From Evernia prunastri (taxonomy: Eukaryota; Ascomycota; Lecanoromycetes; Lecanorales; Parmeliaceae), in the NCBI GenBank assembly GCA_003184365.1, contig NKYR01000056.1:164813-228812 (forward strand): a stretch of 64,000 nt of DNA. The letters run 5' to 3'. Shown in pieces: positions 22,733-33,030 of this stretch. Below the pieces are notes generated by a model. It did no database searches. It saw only the letters and a program-made list of their open reading frames with translations, and was not told where the DNA came from. Position 1 is the stretch's first letter. Every line of letters begins with the position of its first letter. The translations under genes and the position numbers were made by a program.

Positions 22733-24282
22733 CTATTCATGAGGGAAACCGTTCCGTAAGTTGTCATACTTTGAATCCGGATAAGACAGAGTGTTGTTGC
22801 TATTGTCGATCCTACCAAGCGCGTGGACCACCTTTGAATCAAGTCAGCATCGCAGTTCAGAGCGACTCGTCTCATTCGGCTACTCACCGTTCCAATCAAG
22901 CTTTCCTCTCCCTTCTTATCCCCGCTGCTCTCCCACCACATAGCACCCCCCAGGTTCTCTTTCTTGACATATTCCGCCTTCTGTCTGGCCAGCTCATTCG
23001 TGTCATAACTCACCATCAACCGCTTCTCAGCATCATAGCTCCAGCTGGCTCCAATCTTCTTATCTGTCATCTCCTTCGCCCCTTGTTGCGGCAGAGCCTT
23101 GAAGTCCCATACACCTTGCTCCCAGCTGCCCTCCCCGGTGCCGGAAAATGGTTGCCCGACTCCGTCAGTGGAAGCAAAGGCTCTGCCATACAGCGGCATG
23201 CCTAGCACAATCTTTGATGGGGGGATACCCTGTTTTCTGTAGTACTCGATTGCTTTCGCCGTGGAAAAGGGCGTGCTGGAAGGGTCGGAGCTTGATGGAT
23301 AGAGATTCGATTGGTGGCCGGCTTTGGCATCCCACGAGCCTGCATAATCATATGCCATAAGGTTCCAGAAGTCGAGATACGCAACCATAGATTTGAGGTT
23401 CATTTTCTCGTAATTTTGAGGCCCTATCAAGCGTCAGGAACGGGCAAATCCCGGCTTCGACCACAAGATGTACCTGCCGGACAAGCCACTGTGAGAAGCA
23501 TTTTGCCTCCATGACTCGTGCTACTGTTATCGAGAGCCTGGTAGCCGTCAGCCTCAACATCTATTACAAGAGGACATCATGCCCACTGCTCTTGTTTCCT
23601 TGAGAAGTTCGACAAAGCTTTGTGCTTCGGGATCATCCTTGGGATACTCCCAGTCAATATCCAGTCCTAGACCAACTTTAGCAGGCAATAGTCATGGATT
23701 GCCCGCGTATCTACCATCGAATCCCAAATCATTAACCAATTGCACAGCAGATGTGGCAAACTTCTCCCTGCCAGCTTGGCTCGAAGCCGGCTGTGCAAAA
23801 TTCGAAGAGTACGACCAACCCCCAATCGAGAGCAGAGTTTTAAGACTTCGGTGCTTTTTCTTCAATAAGAATAGCTGCTTGATGCAGCCGTACACATTTG
23901 TTCCGGAGTCATTCCACGAGTCGCCAGGGTAATGCTGACGGACACTTTAAAAAGAGAAATTGCCGGCAACTAAAACGTTTCCATACCTTGTCCGTATCTG
24001 ACCATGTATCTGTAAGATATCTTTCCCGTGCAAAATCAGGATGTGTTCGCCAGGTCTACGAGTCTGAGATTGAAGAGCTTACACTTCACCGCTATCAGGT
24101 CGAACGTTGGCAAAAGCGTACAAGACGTGTGTAAGCTTTTCCGCTGGAAGGTCCTGCGGTTGATGGTTTCTCCCATATATAGCCCTTAAGTGCAGCTCAG
24201 TCCCGCGTACTTTTGTCCACATTGTGGAGACTTACCAGTTCACGAAGTACGCAATCGTTTTGTACTCAGTACCGCCCGCCAT
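22733..24282 (-). CDS. GH18 chitinase, no signal peptide
   Basis: Eight exons, 24236-24282, 24083-24184, 23987-24020, 23715-23934, 23587-23666, 23474-23537, 22888-23423 and 22733-22831, give 393 residues. The GH18 barrel is complete: AYFVNWAIYGRN at the N-terminus, LLSIGGWSYSSNF, the catalytic DGLDIDWEYP with acid Glu about residue 141, LMAYDYAGSWD, IVLGMPLYGRAF and GGAMWWESSGDKKG, with the end YPDSKYDNLRNGFP. It is like the fungal chitinases that start directly at the barrel (MAGGTEYKTIAYFVNW) without a secretion signal. Such enzymes are usually assigned to cell-wall remodelling or autolysis. Several exons are short, and two acceptors (24021 side and 23538 side) must be chosen over nearby alternatives to keep the frame; with them there is no stop, so I call the gene intact. 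Confidence 0.9.
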
Positions 24283-25311
24283 GCTAACCTTTGGGGTCGG
24301 ATAGATCAAGTCACTATGAAGAACAGGTACGCTCGCAAAGTATGAGATGACTTTACTCGTCAAGAGTACAAACAAGGACACAACCACGAGAGCGCAACTG
24401 AAGTGGTAGAGACGGAACGAGCGATCCAGTGTGACTCTCTCAAGCGATATCCAGCTTCACCATTACCAGAAGGACCCAGTTAGTACCGCTGCAAATGGAA
24501 ATGTGTATTTGCCCACAAGTAGCTGATGGACTTGATGTTGTCTCTTTCGACTCGTTTCGGTCTAGAGCTTGCTAACAAATGTCACGAGTACAATGTAGAT
24601 CGTACAACGTCCAAACCCCACATCCAGCGACGGTATTCAGAAACCACAAAAATAGGATTATATATGACCCAAAATTCATGTGATTTCGGTGCTATGGGTT
24701 GTGGTTCATGACATACAGAGGTTTGCATCAAAGGTCCTGCACTTGCTGAGACACCTGCGTCAAGATATTGGACAGCGCCCCGCCTAAAGGGTTACCTAGG
24801 CAATACGTGTGGATATTCTTCGGGCTTGCACCTACAATGCGTCAAATCCGAGGCTTGATGCATGTATCATGTCCAAAAAGGACTTTTAGAGCTCAACTCA
24901 AGGGTTCCGGGAAAACAGTTCTAGAAAGTCTAACCACCCCAACGACGAGATCAACTTGGGGCTCAGCGCCCGTATCATTGCCCAAACCCCTCGGTTCTTG
25001 CATTTCCCACAATTGTAAGCCCCCACGCCCACGACAGGGATGCCTTCAGGCAGTAGTGGTACTAGCACTGTGCTCTGGACTTCCGCTCCCTCTGCGTAGT
25101 TCGAGCCTCTTATATCGAGATGTCATGGGCGTCGTATTCTCGACGTCATCGAGAGGATCGCTATGCTCTTGAGACCTGCTTCAGGCCCACACGGAGAGGC
25201 TGAGGTGATATGCAATGGCTAATTTCTCAATCATGCTTGTCCCAATCTTCACGTTTCCCTCCTTTAACATTTGTCCTCCGACTCATCTTGCTTCTCCTCC
25301 AACTTCGGATC
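24283..25311. other. Intergenic region upstream of chitinase gene
   Basis: About 1 kb between the chitinase start and the stop of the mannosyltransferase gene, both minus strand. A 134-residue plus-strand open frame (24768-25172) has no recognisable features. No repeat or mobile element is seen. Confidence 0.5.
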
Positions 25312-26521
25312 CTAATTATCCTGACTTGACTGCTCAGCTGATTCGGTTGTACCTTGTTGAGCGTCAGAATGCTCTTGAGGCTTCTCGGCCTCCTCGCGAA
25401 AAGGGTGGTCGACTTTCCACGAGCCCTTAAAATGGTGCTGAACGAGCGCCGTAATCTCGCCTGGGCTACCGCTTTTCGAGTGGCTTTGGCCTGACCCGAA
25501 AGCATTTATTGGCAGGATAAGGACTGTGAAGTATATGAATCAGCTTTATCATTTCAAGACGGGTTTCTGCGCCTTGAAACATAATTGCAGAATTGGCACT
25601 TCCAGGACAGGTCTTTCGGGCCAGAACAGTCCAGAAGGGAAGTATTGGTATCGGATTATACGTACCGTCACCAACAAGCTTCGATTCCGTCATCCCTGTA
25701 ATGTTTTGCCATGTGAAATTCGTTCCAGTAGTATGGGCCAGACCCTCGATGACGGCTTCAGTAAACAGTGCGGGACCTGTTGTGTTCAAGACCTCTCTGA
25801 AGGATGCGCGGATACCAGATATGGTCGTGTCCTGCTTTCGTGCTAGCGCCTTTAGACGAGCAATTACCCGATCCACGGTCATCTCCATCAGCTTGTGCCC
25901 AGGCTTGGCCAAGATGGCCCAAGTAGAGAACTGTAGGTCAAGGGTCCAGTCCCCCCATCGCCCTCCATCGAGCTTGTCGTATTCAACGCCAACAACTAGA
26001 TTTACCTGATTGGCGTAAGCCGAGGGCACCCAGTCTTCTATCGGTATCAGCGACGTAGTATCAATGTCACTGTATACTCCACCATCTCCCAGAAGCACAA
26101 GATACCGAATTAGATCGGCGCGCAAGATGGGGTCTTGAAGGTCAACGAACGTCTCTTCGATATCAGGCCTTTGTGAGAAGCGGTCTTTGACGTAACTCTC
26201 GGCGCTGTACTGTGTAAGGATTTCATATCGGTGCTTTTGGTTGATCTTCACCCATGACTGAATGGCTTTACGGTCGTTCTCATCTAATCCTGCAGGACCG
26301 GTTTTCGACGTCTGCCATATTTTCCTGGGGAACAGATGCGAATGCTCAGAGGCATTCACTGCTAGTGAAGCGAGAGGATGTGGGCAGTCAACTGGAGCGA
26401 CAGCGTTGAGCTTGGCTAGATGGATGAGGCGAAAACAGAAGAGTGTACTAATAACACAATAGATGATCAAGAAGCGGGAAGATTTCCAATCTGGTGGTTT
26501 TAGATATTGCATGAAGTCCAT
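25312..26521 (-). CDS. OCH1-like alpha-1,6-mannosyltransferase family protein (GT32)
   Basis: Two exons, 25666-26521 and 25312-25523, give 355 residues. The start at 26521 gives a short cytosolic tail and one membrane anchor at about residues 17-36 (FLIIYCVISTLFCFRLI), as in type II Golgi enzymes. An upstream in-frame ATG at 26650 would add 43 residues before the anchor and is less likely. The lumenal GT32 domain has FPRKIWQTSK, ADLIRYLVLLGDGGVYSDIDTTSL with the DxD pair at about residues 152 and 154 (metal and GDP-sugar binding), and the family end VLILPINAFGSGQSHS..SPGE..LVQHHFKGSW. The gene end is only recovered by removing a 142-base intron (25524-25665). Och1 starts the outer mannose chain on N-glycans. 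Fungi have several GT32 paralogues, so the exact acceptor is not certain. Confidence 0.88.
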
Positions 26522-27596
26522 GGCTGACCAGATGGAATTGAACGCAAGACGACACGAGACTGGATGTAGCGCGTAGATACAACTATTTTTGCATGAAGTT
26601 GGGAAACAGGGGGATAGGTACCTGGCACGTGCCACGTGGTGGTGAGGCATACAGTATTTTAGTATATACTATAAGTGAAACTGCCGAACCGTATATACCT
26701 TACCTTAGGTAAAGTATGCTCGTATGACGCTGTTTTGTCTTTAGCCTTGAAAGCTTGTTATGAACAAACGTTGCATGGTTGAGACAGTAGACTGGAGAGT
26801 CGAGACGAAACTTTCAAAGCCAACCAACGCCCCATATGATGAGGGCGAGGAAGTATGGCATTGGCATGAGAGCAAATGATTCAGTCATCCACGTTGACCC
26901 GTAAGGTCAAATTTCGACAAAGCATGGCTGAACACAGGGGCAGTAAACTGTAAAGCAACAAGCAAGCCTTCGGATAGATTGATATTTCGTAAGCTAAGCC
27001 ATTTGCAGAGCTTCCGAGTACATCAATGGGTACCTACGTAGTCCCTTTCGTATGCGTATTTCGATTTTCGAACCCTGCCTACGCAGAACGCAGAGCCTAT
27101 TGGACCGCTCACCTTGCTGTCTCTGAGGTCTAACGGCTCAACAGCTGGGCAATTCTCCTATCTCATGTGACTTGAGGCGACACCCATCTAGCATTCGGTT
27201 CCTAGCCAGACAAGCCTGATGAGTTAGAGGCGAAACAGGTCCAAGTTGCGACTGAGTGAATCCTTGAGAAGAATAATTCATAGGCCAGTCGGGCAGATCA
27301 GAAACCTGCTCCTTTCTCTCTGTCTCGTTGATTGAAACTCGTACTTTCGTACGCATCAGGCAGGTTTGGCACGTATGTAGAAAGGTGGTACCGTAGATCA
27401 TTATTAGAGGCGAGCAGTGTAGCGCGAGAATTCTCGGCCCTATCATTCACGCGTAAAGTGCTTCACCTAGTACTGGCAACAACGGTCATTCCAATGGAAC
27501 TTGTGCCTGCCTGAAAGACTTTGTGTTGGCTGGATTGATACACTCGATCACGGGTAAAGAACGCCACACCGCTGTACAAAACACCCTGCAGCAGCT
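26522..27596. promoter_or_regulatory. Divergent upstream region of OCH1-like gene and MSH2
   Basis: These 1,075 bases lie between two divergent starts. They include an AT-rich palindromic stretch AGTATATACT near 26660 and another TACCTTAGGTA word at about 26700. An MCB-type site lies close to MSH2 (listed separately). A 102-residue minus-strand open frame at 27138-27446 has no recognisable features. Confidence 0.55.
27449..27454. promoter_or_regulatory. MCB-like element (ACGCGT) upstream of MSH2
   Basis: A single ACGCGT lies 143 bases before the MSH2 start codon. This is the core site of the MBF (Mbp1-Swi6) factor that drives G1/S transcription, and yeast MSH2 is cell-cycle regulated in this way. 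One six-base match can occur by chance, so the role is an inference. Confidence 0.4.
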
Positions 27597-30464
27597 ATGT
27601 CGTCGAGGCCTGAGCTGAAGGTAGTGTAGTCTACAAGAGCATATGGAAATCGTAAGAGCTTACATATGACCAGGTCGACGACGAGGTCGGCTTTATAAGC
27701 TTCTTTCGGACTCTCCCAGTCAAGAATGATGATTGCATTCGAATTTTTAAACGAGGCACCAGTGGAGGTGATTTCTACACTGCACATGGCGATGATGCAG
27801 CCTTCATTGCAATGACAGCGAGTGGGCTCCTTAACACTACCAGACTGCACGTCTAACCCCAACCAACAGGTGTACAAGACTACCTCTGTCCTCCGCCAGC
27901 TAGGCAAGACAGACACCGGTTTGCCATCTGTCACCATGACCATCACTGTTTACCGCAACTTCCTACGAGAAGCCCTTTTCAGACTAGGCAAGAGGGTAGA
28001 GATCTGGGAAACGACTGGGAGAATGCAATGGAAGGTCAAAAAGCAGGCGTCGCCGGGTAATCTGCAGGATGTCGAAGATGAGCTTGGCGGACAAGTGGAC
28101 TCAGCACCCATAATCCTGGCAGTCAAAGTCACCGCAAGGGCATCCGAAGCGAGAAATGTTGGAGTATGCTTCGCGGATGCCACCGTGCGTGAATTAGGAG
28201 TTAGCGAGTTCCTCGACAACGACCTATACTCAAACCTTGAATCGCTTCTCATCCAACTCGGCGTCAAAGAGTGTCTGATCCAAAATGAAGGTCAGAAGAA
28301 GGATAGCGAATTCGCCAAGATAAAAGCGATCGCCGAAAGCTGCGGTATCGCTATTGCGGAGCGCTCTGGCGCCGAATTTGGTACAAAAGACATCGAGCAG
28401 GACCTGACCCGGCTTCTGCGAGATGAACGCGCGGTAGGAACATTGCCCCAAACAGACCTGAAGCTGGCTATGAGCTCCGCGGCCGCTCTGATCAAGTACC
28501 TCGGCCTGTTGTCAGATCCTTCCAACTTCGGGCAGTATCAGCTCTACCAGCACGATCTATCCCAGTACATGAAGTTGGATGCGTCGGCGCTCAAGGCTCT
28601 AAACCTCATGCCCGGGCCACGAGATGGGTCCAAGAATATGAATCTATACGGTCTCCTCAATCATTGCAAGACACCTGTTGGAAGTCGGCTGCTCGCACAG
28701 TGGCTCAAACAGCCCTTGATGAGCTTGGAAGAGATCGAAAGGCGCCAGCAGCTGGTGGAAGCTTTCGTCATGGACACGGAATTGCGGCAGACAATGCAGG
28801 AAGAGCATCTGAAATTCATCCCTGACCTGTACAGGCTGGCTAAAAGGTTCCAGAGGAAATTGGCAAGTTTAGAGGACGTCGTGAGGGCATATCAACTTTC
28901 TATCCGACTTCCCCCGCTCATTGGCACACTAGAAGGCATCATGGATGAGCAGTACAAGGACCCTTTGGACGCTGAATACACTACGAAATTGATCGAGTAT
29001 TCCAACAGCCTACTCAAACTGCAGGAGATGGTGGAATCGACCGTCGACCTCGATGCTCTTGACAGGCATGAGTACATCATCAAGCCTGAATTTGACGACA
29101 GCCTACGAATCTTGAGCAGAAAACTCGAGAAGGTCAAGTACAGCATGGACGTAGAGCACCGAAAAGTTGGCAATGATCTTAACCAAGAGATTGGGAAGAA
29201 GCTATTCCTCGAAAACCACAGGATACACGGCCATTGCTTCAGACTGACGAGGAATGAAGCAGGCAGCATACGCAACAAAAGAGATTACCAAGAATGCTCA
29301 ACGCAAAAGAACGGAGTCTACTTCACAACAAGTGAGATGACCAAGCTGAGACGCGAACACGATCAATTGTCAGAGAATTATAACCGGACGCAGACCGGTC
29401 TTGTCAGCGAGGTTGTGGGCGTTACAGCGTCATACTGTCCCATTTTCGAGAAATTGGCAGCTGTTCTTTCCCACCTTGATGTTATCGTCAGCTTTGCCCA
29501 CGTATCAGTCCATGCGCCAACATCCTACGTACGTCCGAAAATGCATCCGAGAGGCGAAGGCAACACTATATTGAAAGAGGCTCGACACCCGTGTATGGAG
29601 ATGCAAGACGATGTCCAATTCATCACAAATGATGTCTCTCTAGTCCGGGGAAGCTCCGAATTCCTGATCATCACGGGTCCCAACATGGGAGGCAAATCGA
29701 CATACATCCGGCAAATCGGCGTCATCGCCCTGATGGCGCAGGTAGGCTGCTTTGTGCCTTGCTTGGAGGCGGAGCTCACCCTATTCGACAGCATCCTCGC
29801 TCGAGTTGGTGCCAGTGATTCGCAGCTCAAAGGCGTCTCGACGTTCATGGCCGAGATGCTGGAAACTGCAAACATATTGAAATCTGCCACTTCAGACTCT
29901 CTTATCATAATTGACGAACTTGGACGCGGAACTAGCACATACGATGGCTTTGGCCTGGCATGGGCGATCTCGGAGCATATCGTCAAGGAGATTGGCTGTT
30001 TCGCTATGTTCGCCACACATTTCCATGAGCTGACGGCTTTGGTGGACGATTATCCTCAGGTGCAGAATTTGCATGTTATAGCCCACATTGGTGACACGAG
30101 TGAACAAGGTCGAAGAGAAGTCACTTTACTTTATAAAGTCGAAGAAGGCGTATGCGATCAGAGCTTTGGAATCCATGTCGCTGAGCTCGTCCGGTTTCCA
30201 GAGAAGGTTGTAAATATGGCGAAGCGGAAGGCGGATGAGCTAGAAGACTTCTCAACTAAGCACGAGGCGTCGCACATCAAACACTCCAAGGAGGATGTGG
30301 AAGAAGGCAGCGCATTGCTAAAGGAGATGCTGGTGCAGTGGAAGAAGGAGACCGAGGGAAAGTGCATGAGCACTGAGGACCAAGTAGGGAAGATGAAAGA
30401 ATTGGTGATGGGCAACCGAAAATTGCTCGAAAACCCTTTCTTCCAGTCGGTCAAAGCATTGTGA
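27597..30464 (+). CDS. MSH2: DNA mismatch repair protein Msh2
   Basis: Three exons, 27597-27620, 27674-27817 and 27870-30464, give 920 residues, close to fungal Msh2. The start MSSRPELK joins VDDEVGFISFF, the MutS mismatch-binding domain I region, which contains FYTAHGDDA. The connector, lever and clamp domains follow, including GSRLLAQWLKQPLM. The C-terminal ATPase has Walker A GPNMGGKSTYIRQIG (Lys about residue 665), FMAEMLETANIL, Walker B IIIDELGRGTSTYDGFGLAWA and the FATHFHEL motif. Msh2 pairs with Msh6 or Msh3 to recognise mismatches and loops in nuclear DNA. The second intron appears to start with GC rather than GT (ACA|GCGAGT, 27818-27869); every GT alternative breaks the frame. A possible MBF site lies 143 bases upstream. 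Confidence 0.96.
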
Positions 30465-30918
30465 TCACCCAACGATTCATTGGAAGCATTCTAGCGGTAG
30501 CATTGCAAGCATGTGCTTCAAAAAATTCGTCTATCTGTGATGTTGCTTGTATCATGGAGAATTAACACGATGAAGGTCCTCTTTGAGTTTTCGTACGAAA
30601 GGTTCGCTTCAAGATTGTGCCTCCGCTTCCGTCTCTCTGACAGCCTTGGGAGGCATTTGTGGTCGCCAGGGGTGAAACATAAATTGAAACGGTGTCGCCC
30701 AGGCGGTACAATTAGTTCGTTTCGGTTACTCTCGCCTATCTGATTGGTATATCGATTTCATTGCAGCTGCAGGCGGTGTTACTGGCCCACGTTCCCGACC
30801 TGACATGAAAACCGCCTCAACATAAAAGCGTACATGTCATAATGCCTGCCATGATCTTTCCTTTCTCTCTTGACAGAATATTTCATCCACGCCAGAAGCT
30901 CGATCGAAGACTTCGAGC
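30465..30918. other. Intergenic region after MSH2
   Basis: These 454 bases hold the MSH2 3' end and the promoter of the next plus-strand gene. I see nothing else in them. Confidence 0.5.
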
Positions 30919-31784
30919 ATGCGTCGTTCATCGGCCATCATGACCAGCCCATACGAACCTAATGGAAAGATCTACGCCATACTCTCCGAAGAATGGACCT
31001 CATGCCTGTGGTTTCGCGAACCGGTATCAATACCCCAGGTATTCCGCGAGCATCTAGTCCTCGTTCTCGGCTGGACAGCCGGACGACAAGGCCATGTCAG
31101 CATCGCAATGGTCAGTACCGGGCACACTCCTTCCGAACACTCTGACCACGTCGTAACAATCAGCAGATCATCCCCAACATCCCTGACGGAGCCAACCCAG
31201 AGAACTACTTTCGAATCAGGTCCCCACGCCGTAGAGCTGTTGCCAACGAGACTACGGTCACATTGCGGAAGAACAAAAGATTTTGCGCGCTCGTGGAACT
31301 GTCTTATGTCAAGCTCGACTGCGTGTGGGAGGTGCCACTTGCGATCCTGTTGGAGGTGCCGAGAACGGGAATGCAGTTGATGCTCAGAGCCGTGTCGATG
31401 GAGAAAATTATGAGGTTCTATTCGAAATGGGGATGGAGTCAGGCGGGGGAGCAGGCTCATGGGTCTCTTCCGGCAAACGTTCAATGGACGGGTTATTGTC
31501 AAGCCCACAGTGATTCGGAGAATTCGGGAAGCATCCAGCACGGCGGAGAAGCTGAGTATTCTCAGACGACGAACCAACATTGTCAAACCCTGAATGATTC
31601 GGCCTCTTCGCAAACCATGGAGCAGGATGGAGACGCTGAGGATGGGGACTCGGCTTACAGGTCGGATGATGAAGAGGGCGGACGCTTGTTGGAAAGTGCT
31701 CCTCGGTGCGCTGGGCAGGAAATGGTCTATGCAGGGGATGCGCACTGTGCAGCGTTGGCAACGTTGCTTCGAGAAGCTCAGTGA
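30919..31784 (+). CDS. Unknown protein, first of a tandem pair
   Basis: Two exons, 30919-31110 and 31167-31784, give 269 residues; the GTCAGT donor and CAGCAG acceptor keep phase 0. A second ATG at 30940 (MTSPYEPNGKIY) is also possible. The first 170 residues look folded, with GKIYAIL, LVLVLGWTAGRQGHVSIAM, NIPDGANPENYFRIR, FCALVELSYVKLD, VPLAILLEVPRTG and MEKIMRFYSKWGW. The last 100 residues are a disordered Ser/Gln/Asp/Glu tail ending in a short hydrophobic piece. There is no signal peptide or membrane segment, and I do not recognise a family. The folded part resembles the neighbour at 32137-32789, including the place of the intron, so the two look like old tandem paralogues. Confidence 0.6.
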
Positions 31785-32136
31785 TACGTTCTCTGACAGG
31801 ATTTTCTGCTACAGAATCAGCAAATACCCAGAGCAGTGTACTTCCGATGTGAGGCAAAACATATGCATTCTGCTCTCCACATCGTTCCCTACTCTGCCTA
31901 TTTGTTGCAGTCGCTTGCCATACATAGATCGTTCGACAGTGTACTCAGGGAAGACTCGCTTTCGATTTGACGAATGACCTTTGGTGAGTACATGCGGCAC
32001 ACGTCAGTGCTCGCTAGTCTCATTGTCACCTCTCTAATCGCCCAGCCTCACCCCCAAAACAACACGTTCTAATACACAAATAAGAGCACTGCCCAAGTAA
32101 GAGCACTGCCCAAGGCTGAAACGTACAAGCAGCAAC
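31785..32136. other. Intergenic region between tandem paralogues
   Basis: These 352 bases separate two similar genes. A direct repeat of AAGAGCACTGCCCAAG occurs twice, 15 bases apart, at about 32083-32115. No other feature is seen. Confidence 0.5.
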
Positions 32137-32789
32137 ATGGTTTCCAAGGTTACCACCATCGTGAACGGCACTATATACACAATGAAGATCACGCAGAATC
32201 CAGAAGGGAAAATCTACAAGATCGATCGCCAAACGGCGAAGGTTTACAATGTTCACATTCCAGCAGGGTATCTTGGATACATGGTTCTGGTGCTTGGAAG
32301 GGTACGGTTCCAGCCAAGTATGGTCCGCATCGTGACCGTCAGTATCCAAAGTCGAGATTCTATGCCTTCAGCTCACACTGGACACAGATCACATCGACCG
32401 TCGATCCAAACGTCGATTGGGAGGACTACCTTCCCATCTACCCATCGAAGAAGAATCAGAGAACGAATATCCAGCTTCACCTGCGTAGCTCAGCCGATCG
32501 CTGGATAGAGATGGATCTGCGATCATACGCTAGGGTTGACACGGAGTGCATCGTTCCTCTCGATATTCTGAAAAAGACGCCAGAGAGGGGCTGCAATTTG
32601 AGCTCAAGAGCAAGTCTCTCCAAGCTGTTCAAGGTCTACTCAACGGACGCCCGACTCAGGCTGGTTTGGGGCAGCCTCAACCAAGCGTACAGACATGGAC
32701 GGAGGTGGAGGAGGCCCAGGAAGAAGTCGGAACCTCTGGTGATGCAGCTGTTTAGCATCCTAATCTTCGAGCCTTTAGGATGTCCCTGA
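32137..32789 (+). CDS. Unknown protein, second of a tandem pair
   Basis: Two exons, 32137-32301 and 32343-32789, give 203 residues. The intron is only 41 bases, short for this genome but with normal GTACGG..CGTCAG ends, and it keeps phase 0. The protein starts MVSKVTTIVNGTIY, has NPEGKIYKIDRQ and GYLGYMVLVLGR before the intron, then WEDYLPIYPSKKN, WIEMDLRSYARVDTE, VPLDILKKTPERG and SLSKLFKVYSTDARL, and ends after a basic Arg-rich stretch. Anchors shared with the neighbour at 30919-31784 are GKIY, LVLG, VPL.IL and a Ser..K....YS block in the same order and spacing. Function is unknown. The lack of a signal peptide points to a cytosolic or nuclear protein. Confidence 0.55.
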
Positions 32790-33030
32790 GATATAAGCTT
32801 TCCGATACTTCAATGCTGGAAAATAATCAAAAGTCTCCAATGGATGTCTCTGGATAGGCTCCTTGTTGAGGGATTGATTGATTGGCACTCTTCCTCTGCA
32901 TTGATCTTTATTCTTTCGGATAGGAATACATTTATGCCGCCTTACCATTCAAGTATAATCTCTCATGAAGGAAGATGACTGTTCACCTTTAAGTCCCTAT
33001 CACAGCGAATAGTGAGGTTGGCATGTCGCC

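Noticed and set aside
23238..23260. Other possible stops inside the chitinase when read as one frame
   Set aside because: All vanish with the eight-exon model, so the gene is called intact rather than a pseudogene.
23577..23605. Apparent frameshift in the chitinase between KETRA and VEADGYQ
   Set aside because: A 49-base intron (23538-23586) with GTGGGC donor and CTACCAG acceptor joins KETRA to ALDNSS in frame and matches the family, so no break is needed.
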